Part shown: positions 1 through 8,766 of the stretch, in pieces | How the letters are laid out: each line of letters opens with the position of its first letter | How positions within the stretch are numbered: the first letter of the stretch is position 1 | Assembly: GCF_026626745.1 (NCBI RefSeq) | Contig: NZ_JAPNJW010000002.1 | Span: forward strand, 620,001 to 684,000 | Length of the DNA stretch: 64,000 nt | Source: Nannocystis sp. RBIL2 | GTDB lineage: Bacteria > Myxococcota_A > Polyangia > Nannocystales > Nannocystaceae | Direction: 5' to 3' | Translations under genes and position numbers: made by a program | The notes under the pieces: generated by a model | Told to the model about the DNA's origin: nothing | Seen by the model: the letters and a program-made list of their open reading frames with translations, nothing else | Databases searched by the model: none

Positions 1-1028
1 GCCCAGGTCGCCAACACCACCAGCAGCGTCGTGCCGGAGGTGAGGATCGTGCGGCTCAGGGTCTCGTTGAGCGCGATGTCGGTGGTCTCCTCGATCGGCG
101 TGTCGCGGCTCAGCGCCACGCGCTCGCGGATGCGGTCGAACACGACGATGGTGTCGTTGATCGAGTAGCCGACGATCGTCAGCAGCGCGGCGATGGTCTG
201 GAGGTTGAACTCCTTCCACGTCAGCGCGAACGCGCCGACCGTGATGAAGGCGTCGTGCGCGAGGGCGAGGATGCCGCCCGGCGCGAAGCGCAGGTCGAAG
301 CGCAGCATCACGTAGAGGAAGATGAAGCCGAGCGCGTACAGCAGCGACTTGACGCCGTCGGCCTTGAGCTGGCTGCCGACCTTGGCGCCGACCGTCTCGG
401 ACGACACGATCGAGGTGACCGTGCCCTGCCCCAGCGCCTTGTTCAGCTCGTCCTGGATCTTGACGCCCATGCCGACCAGGCTGACCTCGACCGGGAACTC
501 GTCCTGCTTGCCGGTGCCCTTGTCGACCTTGCCCTCGCAGCCGGCCTTGGAGAGCACCGCCTCGAGCTCGCTGTAGACCGGCGCCGACTCGAACACGAAG
601 AACATCTTGCTCGCGCCCTCCTGGTACGACATCGGGCGCTTGAGCTTGGCCTTCGGGTAGGCGTTGACGGCCTCCTCGCAGCCCTTGGCGGTGGCCATGT
701 CGATCGAGGCCACGTCCTTGACGTGGACGATGACCTGGTTGTCCGCGTCGGGCACGGTGACGGCGGAGGCGCTCTCGAATCCGGCGGCGTTGAGCGCCTC
801 GCGGACGTCCTGGATCGGCACCTCCCGCGCGAGCTGCAGGCGGGCCGAGGAGCCGCCGGCGAAGTCGATCCCGAAGTTGAGGGCCGTCCCGCGCGTCGTG
901 TAGTTGTAGGCCATCGTCGCGATGCTGACGACGATCAGCACGAACGACAACGCGATGAAGTACTTCGCCGTCTTGACGAAGGGGAACCGCGTGCCTGGCG
1001 GAATGAGCTCGAAGAACTTCTGCGCCAT
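1..1028 (-). CDS. secF: Protein translocase subunit SecF (C-terminus cut by window edge)
   Basis: SecF pairs with SecD in the inner membrane and uses proton flow to pull exported proteins across after SecYEG/SecA. The reading frame begins MAQKFFELIPPG, has a first membrane helix near residues 22-42, and then the family motif NFGIDFAGG that opens the periplasmic P1 domain. Further on, the segment GYSINDTIVVFDRIRERV is the conserved SecF helix. About 342 codons are visible; the last helices lie beyond base 1. It follows secD by 11 bases on the same strand, the usual secDF order. Identification is firm; only the C-terminus is unseen. Confidence 0.95.
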   Translation of the reverse strand, partial: MAQKFFELIPPGTRFPFVKTAKYFIALSFVLIVVSIATMAYNYTTRGTALNFGIDFAGGSSARLQLAREVPIQDVREALNAAGFESASAVTVPDADNQVIVHVKDVASIDMATAKGCEEAVNAYPKAKLKRPMSYQEGASKMFFVFESAPVYSELEAVLSKAGCEGKVDKGTGKQDEFPVEVSLVGMGVKIQDELNKALGQGTVTSIVSSETVGAKVGSQLKADGVKSLLYALGFIFLYVMLRFDLRFAPGGILALAHDAFITVGAFALTWKEFNLQTIAALLTIVGYSINDTIVVFDRIRERVALSRDTPIEETTDIALNETLSRTILTSGTTLLVVLATW

Positions 1029-1039
1029 GGTGGTGTGCC

Positions 1040-3181
1040 TCAGATGGACACGCGGTCGAAGCCGCGGCGGTTGGCCTGGAAGTCGAAGAAGAGGCGCGTG
1101 CAGAACACGGCGGTGAAGATCGAGGTGGCGATGCCGATCAGCAGGGTGATGGCGAAGCCGCGGATCGGGCCCGAGCCGTACTGCCACAGCACCACGCCGG
1201 CGATCGCCGTGGTGAGCTGCGAGTCGAGGATGGTGGTGAAGGCGCGGTCGTAGCCGGCCTCGATGGCGGCGCGGGCGGTGTAGCCCTCGCGCACGAGCTC
1301 ACGGATGCGCTCGTAGATGATGACGTTGGCGTCGACCGCCATGCCGAGCGTGAGGACGATGCCGGCGATGCCCGGCAGGGTCAGCGTCGCCTGGAAGAAC
1401 GCCATCGCCGCCAGGATCAGCAGCACGTTCAGCACCAGCGCGAACACGGCGATGAGCCCCGACACGCGGTAGTAGACGGCCATGAAGCCGACGACGGCGC
1501 CGAGGCCGACGACGAAGGCCCAGAAGCCGCTCTCGACCGCGTCCTTGCCGAGGTCGGCGCCGACGCGGATCTCGAACTCCTTGACCAGGCGGGCCGGGAG
1601 GCTGCCCGACTTCAGCACCTTGACCAGGTCGTTGGCGGTGTCGCGGACGCTCTGCCCGGGCGTCTCGCCGACAGTGATGCGCACGTTGCCGCCGGGGATC
1701 CGGTCGTTGAAGACGGGGTCGGACATGACCGCGTCGTCGAGCATGATCGCCATGCGACGGCCGATGTTGTCGCCCGACATCTGCTCGAAGCGATCGGCGC
1801 CGAGGCGGTCGAGCTTGAGGTCGACGCCCGGGAGGCCGGTCTGCGGGTCGGGGCTGACGTTGGCCGCCAAAATGCTCTCGCCGGTGACCTCGGCGCGCGA
1901 CTTGACGACGAAGGTGCGCCACACGCGGGTCGGCTCGCCGCGGATGACCACCGAGTCGGGGCCGTACGCGACCAGGTGCGAGGCCGGCAAGCGCCACTTG
2001 ACCGGCAGCTGGTTGAAGAAGTCCTCGAGCGTCTTGCGGTCCTTGGCGTAGAAGGCCCACACGTTCTCGACGTTGTGGCCCTTCGGGCTGCCGTAGTTCG
2101 ACAGCTTGTTGACGCTGATGCCCATGCCCGGGCGGACCTGGCCGCCCTCGAGCAGCGCCTGGAAGTAGTTGCGCTGGTTGGGGCCGAACGGCAGCTCGTC
2201 GTCGACCATGCGCATCTCGAGCACGGCCGCACGCTCGACCACCTTGAGCAGGCGGCGGAAGTCGGACGAGCCCTCGAGGATGTTGTCACGCGAGCGCTCG
2301 CTGAGCTTGACCTCGACGGTGTCGGGCGCGGAGGGCCGGCCCGGATCGTCGGGCAGGATCTCGAGCTCGACGCCGTTGCCGAGCCGCTCGTCGATGATCG
2401 TCTGCTCGATCATCTTGCCGGTGAACAGCTGGCCCAGGAGGTCGCGCGCGACCTTGTCGGTCAGCGTGACGCGGAAGGCGCCCGGATCTTCGTCGCTGTC
2501 GGCGAGGATGACCTGGCTGGCGCCGGCCTGCTGCAGCAGCGGCCGCAGGCGGTCCTCGGTGTCGCGCCGCGCGGCCTTGATCTCGGTGGTGGTGTCCGAC
2601 AGACCCGGCAGCTCGATCACGATCTGGCGGTTCTTCGGGTAGATGTTGGGCTCGGCGATGCCCATCGCGTCGATGCGACGGCGCACCGTCTCGAGCGCCT
2701 GCGCGACCGCGTGCGAGCGGTGCTCGCCGATCCGCGTGTCGGACATCTTGAGGTGGATGACGCCGGACGACTCGTCCTGGGTCTCGACGCGCTCCATGTC
2801 GGTCAGCGCGACGCCCATGACGTCGTCCTCGGCGGTGGCCACCTGCGCCGGGTCGGCGAACTTGATGTCGAGGCGGTCGATGCCCTGCCGCTCGATGTCG
2901 ACGGCGACGCCCTTCTTCTCCTTGAAGCCGGCCTCGAGCTCGGCCGCGATCTGGTCGAGCTTGTTCTCGAGCGCCTCGTCGACGGCGACCGAGTACTCGA
3001 GGTGCAGGCCGCCCTGGAGGTCGAGGCCGAGCTTGAAGCGATTGTCGAAGGTGCTGGTGAGCCAGCCCGGCAGCTCCTTGTCGGTCCCGAGGATCTGGGC
3101 GATCGACGGCACCACCATCATGACCGCCGTGGAGATCATGAGGAGCAGCAGCAGGGCTTTGGTCTTGAGGAACTTACGCAT
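1040..3181 (-). CDS. secD: Protein translocase subunit SecD
   Basis: SecD is the large partner of SecF and drives late steps of protein export and release on the periplasmic side. The 713-residue product starts MRKFLKTKALLLLLMIS (first membrane helix), followed by GLDLQGGLHLEYSV, the SecD P1 signature, a long periplasmic region, and five hydrophobic helices near the C-terminus. These include GMAVDANVIIYERIRE, the hallmark helix of the SecDF/RND fold. The length is somewhat above E. coli SecD, which is normal for delta-proteobacteria. The gene lies between yajC and secF in one apparent operon. Confidence 0.95.
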   Translation of the reverse strand: MRKFLKTKALLLLLMISTAVMMVVPSIAQILGTDKELPGWLTSTFDNRFKLGLDLQGGLHLEYSVAVDEALENKLDQIAAELEAGFKEKKGVAVDIERQGIDRLDIKFADPAQVATAEDDVMGVALTDMERVETQDESSGVIHLKMSDTRIGEHRSHAVAQALETVRRRIDAMGIAEPNIYPKNRQIVIELPGLSDTTTEIKAARRDTEDRLRPLLQQAGASQVILADSDEDPGAFRVTLTDKVARDLLGQLFTGKMIEQTIIDERLGNGVELEILPDDPGRPSAPDTVEVKLSERSRDNILEGSSDFRRLLKVVERAAVLEMRMVDDELPFGPNQRNYFQALLEGGQVRPGMGISVNKLSNYGSPKGHNVENVWAFYAKDRKTLEDFFNQLPVKWRLPASHLVAYGPDSVVIRGEPTRVWRTFVVKSRAEVTGESILAANVSPDPQTGLPGVDLKLDRLGADRFEQMSGDNIGRRMAIMLDDAVMSDPVFNDRIPGGNVRITVGETPGQSVRDTANDLVKVLKSGSLPARLVKEFEIRVGADLGKDAVESGFWAFVVGLGAVVGFMAVYYRVSGLIAVFALVLNVLLILAAMAFFQATLTLPGIAGIVLTLGMAVDANVIIYERIRELVREGYTARAAIEAGYDRAFTTILDSQLTTAIAGVVLWQYGSGPIRGFAITLLIGIATSIFTAVFCTRLFFDFQANRRGFDRVSI

Positions 3182-3211
3182 CGGTCCGCCTTGCTTTTTG
3201 CCGGGAATTCC

Positions 3212-3553
3212 TCACTTGGGGGCCGCCGCGGCGGCCTCGGGCTTGCTCGCAGCCGCCTCGGGATCGAAGCGGTCCGCGATCTCGGCGCGCAGGACCTTGA
3301 GCTTGACCCGCTCCGCGACCTCGACCATGGCGATCGGTCCGTCGAGGCTGCTGATCCGGCCGATGATGCCGCCGGTGAGCCGCACGGTGTCGCCCGCGGC
3401 CAGCTTGTCGAGCCTCCCCTTGCGCTCCTTCTCTTGCTTGCCCATCGGGCGGATCAAGATGAAGTAGATCGCCGCGAACATCAGAATCGGGACGATGAAC
3501 CCGCTGAGTGGGTTCGAGGCGGCGGGGGCCTGGGCGAGGATGGTGGCGAGCAT
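3212..3553 (-). CDS. yajC: Preprotein translocase accessory subunit YajC
   Basis: YajC is a small single-pass membrane protein that associates with SecDF. I chose the start MLATILAQAPAA; an in-frame ATG 27 bases upstream (3580) would add MDTPVRTIA. A hydrophobic helix (residues about 18-36) ends in FILIRPMGKQEKERK, the typical YajC boundary, followed by the conserved segment LAAGDTVRLTGGIIGRI and an Ala/Pro-rich tail. It lies 30 bases upstream of secD and downstream of tgt, the common tgt-yajC-secD-secF order. The start is uncertain. Confidence 0.93.
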   Translation of the reverse strand: MLATILAQAPAASNPLSGFIVPILMFAAIYFILIRPMGKQEKERKGRLDKLAAGDTVRLTGGIIGRISSLDGPIAMVEVAERVKLKVLRAEIADRFDPEAAASKPEAAAAAPK

Positions 3554-3679
3554 GGCGATGGTCCGGACGGGAGTATCCACGGGGGCGCCTGCGTTCTGAC
3601 GCCGCCAGGGGCGGCCGACGCGTGCAAAAACGCAGGCCGGTCACCGGTCGCAGGGGGGTACCAAAGAACCCCGGGCCTG

Positions 3680-4939
3680 TCACGCCGGTTCCGGCGCCGG
3701 GACGGCGGCGTCGGCGACCCCGTCGACGTTGCCCTCGCCCGCCGCGCCTTCGGCGTAAACGGTCGAAATGATGGACAAAAATTCGCTCTCGAGGGCCTCG
3801 AAGCGGCCCGAGCGCAAGGCGCGCCGCAGGGCGCCGACCCATTGTTGATAGAAGTACAGGTTGTGGATCGTCGCCAGGCGGCCGTACAGCGGCTCGTTCT
3901 GCTCGTGGAGGTGGCGCAGGTAGGCCCGGCTGTAGCGCGCGCAGCAGCGACAGCGGCAGGCGGCGTCGACCGGGGCGTCGTCGTCGCGGAAGCGCGACTG
4001 GCGGATGTTCAGGCGGCCCGAGAACGTGAACAGCTGGCCGTTGCGGGCGTGGCGGGTCGGCATGACGCAGTCGAACATGTCGATGCCGGAGCGCACCGCG
4101 GCCAGCAGGTCGTGCGGGGTGCCGATGCCCATCACGTAGCGCGGGCGGTCCTGCGGCATCTCCGGGCCGACTGCGGCCATCGTGGCGTGCATCTCGGGGA
4201 TCGGCTCGCCGACGCTGAGACCGCCGAGCGCGAGGCCGTCGAACGGCAGGTCCGCCAGCGCCTTGAGGTGTTCGCGCCGCAGGGCCACGTTCGTGCCGCC
4301 CTGGACGATGCCGAAGCAGAGCTGGCCGGGCTGCAGGATCTCCCCGCGGCGGCGCGCCGCCTCCTCGGCCCAGCGGGTGCTGCGGTCGACCGCCGCGCGG
4401 ATCAGCGCGGGCTCCGCGTCGGCCGGCGGGCAGTGGTCGAGGATCATGCAGATGTCGGAGCCGAGCGCGGCCTGGGTGGCGAGCACGCTCTCGGGGGTCA
4501 TGCGGTGGCGCGAGCCGTCGAAGTGGGTCTGATAGGAGACCCCGGCGTCGTCGATCTTCTGCAGGCCGCGCAGGCTGAACACCTGGAAGCCGCCGCTGTC
4601 GGTGAGGATCGGCCGGTCCCACGCCATCATGCGGTGGAGGCCGCCGAGCGCGGCGACGCGGGCGGCGCCGGGGCGATGGCCGAGGTGGTACGAGTTGCCG
4701 AGGATGATCTGCGCCCCGACCTCGCGCAGGTCGTCGGCGTCGAGGCCCTTGACCGCGCCGTAGGTGCCGACGGGCATGAAGCACGGCGTGTCGATCGGGC
4801 CGTGCGCCGTCCACAGCCGCCCGGCCCGCGCCGGCGAGCCCGGCGCCTGCGCCTGCACCTCGAAGGTGCCCGGCGGGCGCGGCTGCAGGCCGGATGTCTC
4901 ACAGGACAGGTCGAGGCGCGGGTCGGCCCGGGTCGTCAT
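3680..4939 (-). CDS. tgt: Queuine tRNA-ribosyltransferase (tRNA-guanine transglycosylase)
   Basis: Tgt exchanges guanine-34 of GUN anticodons for the queuosine precursor preQ1. The frame starts MTTRADPRLD; the much longer open frame upstream is a read-through artefact. Visible signatures are LTDSGGFQVFSL (catalytic Asp), GIVQGGT, and DMFDCVMPTRHARNG (nucleophile Asp and RNA contacts). The C-terminal zinc site is C-x-C-x2-C in CRCRCC plus the His of TIHN. It is 419 residues against about 375 usual; the extra is an N-terminal leader of about 35 residues and a low-complexity tail. A 14-bp repeat pair (cores 4893, 4907) lies in the leader. It sits upstream of yajC. Confidence 0.95.
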   Translation of the reverse strand: MTTRADPRLDLSCETSGLQPRPPGTFEVQAQAPGSPARAGRLWTAHGPIDTPCFMPVGTYGAVKGLDADDLREVGAQIILGNSYHLGHRPGAARVAALGGLHRMMAWDRPILTDSGGFQVFSLRGLQKIDDAGVSYQTHFDGSRHRMTPESVLATQAALGSDICMILDHCPPADAEPALIRAAVDRSTRWAEEAARRRGEILQPGQLCFGIVQGGTNVALRREHLKALADLPFDGLALGGLSVGEPIPEMHATMAAVGPEMPQDRPRYVMGIGTPHDLLAAVRSGIDMFDCVMPTRHARNGQLFTFSGRLNIRQSRFRDDDAPVDAACRCRCCARYSRAYLRHLHEQNEPLYGRLATIHNLYFYQQWVGALRRALRSGRFEALESEFLSIISTVYAEGAAGEGNVDGVADAAVPAPEPA

Positions 4940-4989
4940 CGTCGGCAAGGAATGCCACACCGGGATCGCCGCCGCAACGCCCGCCGCGC

Positions 4990-5931
4990 TCACGGCGGCG
5001 GGGCCGCGCGGCAGGCGTAGCCGACGCCCGGGCTGAAGCAGGCGCGGTCGTTCCAGCCGCCGAGCATGTAGAACATCTGGCCGCAGTTCTCGCGCGGGCA
5101 GGCCTCGTCGAGCGCGTCGACCGGCTCGCACATCGGGTCGCAGGTCGCCGAGTCCGGCTGTCCCATCGACCAGGCGGAGTAGTCGACCGGGCTGCCGTCG
5201 CTCCACTCCCATTGCGTCGGGTCGGCCTCGCAGCCCGTCCAGTGCGGGTCGGCGCGGCGCAGGCCGATCCAGAACGTGCCCATCGGATCGCCGCCCTCGT
5301 ACAGCGCCTCGACCTGCGCGCGCGCCCACAGGTCGTCGGCCTCGCCGTGGATGCTGAGCAGGTCGACGGTCCAGCCGAGCGCGGAGCAGGCCGCGCGCGC
5401 GGCCACCCAGTCGATCGCGTCGACCTTGCAGAACCAGTACGGCGCCCCGTCGCGCTCGGCCAGCGCGCAGCCGTGGCATTCGTGGTTGACCGGCGAGAAC
5501 TCGTCGACGATCTCGTCGCAGTCGTCGTCCTCGCCGTCGCACACCTCGAGCGAACCGGGGAAGCGCTCGGGGTCGTGGTCGTCGCAGTCGCCGCGCTCGG
5601 CCGAGGTCCCCGGCGGCTTGTCGCACGCGATCTGGGCCGGCTCCACGCCCCAGTCGTCGCCGTCCTGGTCGAGGTACCACTTGCCCGGCGGGGCCGTCGT
5701 CGGGCAGCCCTTCGAGCTCTCGTCGGTGTCGTCGTGGACGTCGCCGGTGGTGGCCGTCGTCGTGCTCGTGCCGGTGCCCTCGCTGGGGTCGTCGCCCTCG
5801 GTGCTCCCGCCCCCGCTCAGCGCCGGCGGCACGTCGACGAAGCAGCCGGCGGCCAGCGGCAGCGTCGGCGTGACGGCGAGGAGGAGCGTCCGCGTGACGC
5901 TGCCGTGGCGGGGGGACCACATGCCGCCCAC
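4990..5931 (-). CDS. Lipoprotein with MopE-like motif and C-type-lectin-like domain
   Basis: The N-terminus (basic, then hydrophobic, ending LPLAAGC) is a lipoprotein signal, so the protein should be anchored in the envelope. A Ser/Thr/Asp-rich linker follows (TGTSTTTATTGD). Next comes a Cys/Asp-rich stretch with EVCDGEDDDCDEIVDE, which resembles the MopE CDGxDNDCD metal-binding repeat found in many myxobacterial surface proteins. The C-terminal half (YWFCKVDAIDWVAARAAC, TFWIGLRR, WEWSDGSPVDYSAW, WNDRACF) reads as a C-type lectin-like fold. The ligand cannot be deduced. It ends 50 bases upstream of tgt, on the same strand. Start codon uncertain between 5931 and 5922. Confidence 0.8.
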   Translation of the reverse strand: MGGMWSPRHGSVTRTLLLAVTPTLPLAAGCFVDVPPALSGGGSTEGDDPSEGTGTSTTTATTGDVHDDTDESSKGCPTTAPPGKWYLDQDGDDWGVEPAQIACDKPPGTSAERGDCDDHDPERFPGSLEVCDGEDDDCDEIVDEFSPVNHECHGCALAERDGAPYWFCKVDAIDWVAARAACSALGWTVDLLSIHGEADDLWARAQVEALYEGGDPMGTFWIGLRRADPHWTGCEADPTQWEWSDGSPVDYSAWSMGQPDSATCDPMCEPVDALDEACPRENCGQMFYMLGGWNDRACFSPGVGYACRAAPPP

Positions 5932-5987
5932 CCTACCACGCCGCGCCGGGCTTCACGTCACGCGGAGATTGCGGTTTCATCGCCGGC

Positions 5988-6989
5988 ATGTCCGCAGCTC
6001 CCGTGCTCGTGACCGGCGCAGCCGGCTTTATCGGTCATCACGTCGTCCGCCTGCTGACCGAGCAGGGCCGCACCGTGCGGGCGGTGCTGCGCCCGGGCGA
6101 GGATCCGCGCAACCTCGCCGGCATCGACCCTGCCCTGCTCGAGCGCGTCGAGGGCGACGTCCTCGACGCGGCCCGCATGCGCGCGCTGGTCCGCGGCTGC
6201 GACGTCGTCTACCACCTGGCCGCCGTCTACCGCACCTGGGTACCTGACCCGAAGGTCATCTACGACGTCAACGTGACCGGCTCGGCCAACGTGCTCGCCG
6301 CCGCCGCCGAGGCCGGGGTGCGCAAGGTCGTGTACACCAGCTCGATCGCCGCCGTCGGCGTGCGCGAGGACGGCGTCCCCTCGGACGAGGCGACCCCGTT
6401 CAACCTGTGGGCCGGCAGCTTCGACTACGTGCGCTCGAAGTACCTCGGGCAGCAGGTCGCGCTGGCGTTCGCGCCGCTGGTCGACGTCACGGTCGTCGGC
6501 CCCGGCATGCCGCTCGGCCCCGGCGACGTCGGCCCCACCCCCACCGGCAAGACCCTCGTCGACGCGCTCAGCGGCCGGATCCGCGTGTGCTTCGCGGGCG
6601 GGCTCAACATCGTCGACGTCGAGGACGTCGCGCGCGGCCACCTGCTCGCCGAGGAGCGCGGGGGCCGCGGCGCGTGCTACCTGCTGACCGGCCACAACCT
6701 CACGATCTTCGACCTCATCGCCGAGATGCGGCGCGTGCTCGGCATGCGCCACGCGATGTTCGCCACCCCCGTCCCCCTCGCCAGGGCGGCCGGCTGGGCG
6801 CTCGAACGGCTCGCCGACCGCGTCACCGGCAAGGAGCCGCTCATCACCGCCGGCTCGGTCGCCTACGCCAGCCAGGCGCTGCACTTCGACAACCGCAAGG
6901 CCCGCGAGGAGCTCGGCTTCACCGTCCGCCCGCTCGACGAGACCCTGCGCCGCGCGGCCGAGTGGTTCGCCGCCAACGGCTATCTCTAG
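5988..6989 (+). CDS. NAD-dependent epimerase/reductase, HpnA-like
   Basis: An extended short-chain dehydrogenase: VTGAAGFIGHHVVRLL is the Rossmann NAD(P) motif, and YVRSK is the catalytic Tyr-x3-Lys. The segment GPGDVGPTPTGKTLVDAL followed by GLNIVDVEDVARGH closely resembles the signature of hopanoid-associated sugar epimerases (HpnA). Length 333 residues is normal. The same window carries the HpnC/HpnD/HpnE squalene route, which makes an HpnA-type role plausible. However, the gene is 30 kb away, no squalene-hopene cyclase is visible, and dihydroflavonol-reductase-like relatives share these motifs. The gene is convergent with the phosphorylase gene, and a 14-bp repeat array fills the gap. Confidence 0.75.
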   Translation: MSAAPVLVTGAAGFIGHHVVRLLTEQGRTVRAVLRPGEDPRNLAGIDPALLERVEGDVLDAARMRALVRGCDVVYHLAAVYRTWVPDPKVIYDVNVTGSANVLAAAAEAGVRKVVYTSSIAAVGVREDGVPSDEATPFNLWAGSFDYVRSKYLGQQVALAFAPLVDVTVVGPGMPLGPGDVGPTPTGKTLVDALSGRIRVCFAGGLNIVDVEDVARGHLLAEERGGRGACYLLTGHNLTIFDLIAEMRRVLGMRHAMFATPVPLARAAGWALERLADRVTGKEPLITAGSVAYASQALHFDNRKAREELGFTVRPLDETLRRAAEWFAANGYL

Positions 6990-7041
6990 GGACATGTCCT
7001 CCTAGGCATGCCCGCGAGGACATGCCCCATGGCGCATGTCC
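6990..7041. repeat. 14-bp periodic array, 4 units (convergent intergenic)
   Basis: CATG cores begin at 6993, 7007, 7021 and 7035, exactly 14 bases apart, each flanked by purines (GGA/GG) before and TCC/CCC after. An extra CATG falls at the half step, 7028. The array starts at the stop codon of the epimerase gene and reaches almost to the stop of the oppositely oriented phosphorylase gene. Confidence 0.85.
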
Positions 7042-7052
7042 TTTCGGCCAGC

Positions 7053-8732
7053 CTACCAGCGCGGCGCGTAGGCCCGCTCGAGGTACTCGCCGACCATGCG
7101 GTGGGCGTTGAAGTAGCTGGCCGCGAGGGCGATGCTGGCCCGCATGCGCTCGGCCCAGCGCTCGGGCGCGCCGAGGTACAGCGGCAGGATCTCCTCGTCG
7201 AGCACGCGGTACAGCTGGGCCGCGTCGGCGTCGTCGCTCGGGTGCCCGGGCGCGAGCACCCAGCCGGTCTGGCCCTCGACGTAGCCCTCGCACCACCAGC
7301 CGTCGCGCACGCTCAGGTTGGGCACGCCGTTGTGGGCCGCCTTCATGCCGCTGGTGCCCGAGGCCTCGAGCGGCGCCATCGGCGTGTTGAGCCACAGATC
7401 GACGCCGGCGGTGATGAGCCCGCCGAGGCGCATGTCGTAGCCGGGCAAGAAGGCGATCCGCACTGACGGCAGGACGACCTCCTGCTGGCGGAACACGGCC
7501 TCGATCATCCGCTTGCCCTCGAGGTCGCGCGGGTGGGCCTTGCCGGCGAACACGATCTGCAGCGCGCCCCAGCGGCTGGCGATCTCCCGCAGGCGCCGGA
7601 CGTCGCGCAGGACCAGCAGCATGCGCTTGTAGGCGGTGGCGCGACGGGCGAAGCCGATGGTGAACCGCTCCTCGCCGAAGTTGTGATCGCCGTGACGGTT
7701 GATCTCGTCGACGAGGGCGCGCTTGGCCTCGCGGTGGGCGGCGACGATGGCGTCGGTCGGGATCTTCTGCGCCTGCCGCAGGGCGTGGGCGTGCCGCCGC
7801 CACTCGGGGATCCAGCGGTCGAACACGGCGCGCATGGCCGGGGCGGTCCAGGTCGACGAGTGGACGCCGTTGGTGATGGCGTGGATTGTCCGCCCGGGGA
7901 ACATGCCGGTCGAGACCTCGGCGTGACGGTACGACACTGCGTTGACGAAGCCGCTGAGCTCGATGCCCAGGGCGCTCATGTTGATCTCGGCGCTGTGCGG
8001 CGTCGGCAGCTGGGCGTACAGCTCGACCAGATCGGGCCCGAGCACCGCCGTCGCCAGCGCCTTGGGGAAGCGGTCGTGGCCGGCCGGGATCGGCGTGTGC
8101 GTGGTGAACACGCAGCGCTCGCGCACCGCCGCGATCGCGCCCTCGAGGTCGTCTGTCCTCGCGGACAGCTCGAGCGCCAGCAGCTCGAGCGCCAGCAGCG
8201 ACGAGTGGCCCTCGTTGAGGTGGTAACGGGTCGGCGTCAGCTCGAGCGCGGCCAGCAGACGGCGGCCGCCGAGCCCCAGCACCGCCTCCTGCTGCAGCCG
8301 GTAGCGCTCCTCGCCGCCGTACAGGTGATCGGTGATCCGGCGGTCCTCCTCGCCGTTGCCGTCGACGTCGGTGTCGAGCATGTAGACCGGGACGCGCCCG
8401 CCGCCGGCGCCGTGGATCCACGTACGCCAGGTTCCGACCTTCACCTCCCGCCCCTCGATGGTCACCGCGACCTGCGTCGAGACGCGCTCGAGGTGGTGCT
8501 CGGGCAGCCACTGGACGTCGCGCTCCTGCTGGTGGCCCTGCGCGTCGAGGACCTGGCGGAAGTAACCCTTGCGGTACAGCAAGGTCACCGCGACCATCGC
8601 CACGCCGGTGTCGGCCGCCGCCCGCAAGTGGTCACCGGCGAGGACCCCGAGCCCGCCGGCGTAGGTCGGGAGCTCGCTCGACAGGGCGATCTCCATCGAG
8701 AAATAAGCGACGAGCAGCGGCGGCGCGGTCAT
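7053..8732 (-). CDS. glgP: Alpha-glucan (glycogen/maltodextrin) phosphorylase
   Basis: This enzyme releases glucose-1-phosphate from alpha-1,4-glucans using pyridoxal phosphate, in the cytoplasm. The start MTAPPLLVAYFSMEIALS leads straight into the family segment PTYAGGLGVLAGDHLRAA. The catalytic region EASGTSGMKAAHNGVPNLS carries the PLP lysine (Lys of GMKAA), and YNxH-type glucan contacts precede it. At 559 residues it is shorter than Thermotoga-type enzymes (about 820), lacking roughly 100 residues of their N-terminus and most of the C-terminal extension. It lies 34 bases downstream of the secreted glucoamylase gene on the same strand, so uptake of maltodextrin and phosphorolysis are probably co-expressed. 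Confidence 0.9.
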   Translation of the reverse strand: MTAPPLLVAYFSMEIALSSELPTYAGGLGVLAGDHLRAAADTGVAMVAVTLLYRKGYFRQVLDAQGHQQERDVQWLPEHHLERVSTQVAVTIEGREVKVGTWRTWIHGAGGGRVPVYMLDTDVDGNGEEDRRITDHLYGGEERYRLQQEAVLGLGGRRLLAALELTPTRYHLNEGHSSLLALELLALELSARTDDLEGAIAAVRERCVFTTHTPIPAGHDRFPKALATAVLGPDLVELYAQLPTPHSAEINMSALGIELSGFVNAVSYRHAEVSTGMFPGRTIHAITNGVHSSTWTAPAMRAVFDRWIPEWRRHAHALRQAQKIPTDAIVAAHREAKRALVDEINRHGDHNFGEERFTIGFARRATAYKRMLLVLRDVRRLREIASRWGALQIVFAGKAHPRDLEGKRMIEAVFRQQEVVLPSVRIAFLPGYDMRLGGLITAGVDLWLNTPMAPLEASGTSGMKAAHNGVPNLSVRDGWWCEGYVEGQTGWVLAPGHPSDDADAAQLYRVLDEEILPLYLGAPERWAERMRASIALAASYFNAHRMVGEYLERAYAPRW

Positions 8733-8766
8733 CCTCGCCGATGGTGGAGCGCCGCGCGCCGCTGGG

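Noticed and set aside
1976..5020. A 1014-codon plus-strand open frame antisense to secD, yajC and tgt
   Set aside because: Its translation is low-complexity Arg/Ala/Val/Asp-rich and mirrors real minus-strand genes; such frames arise from the strong GC third-position bias.
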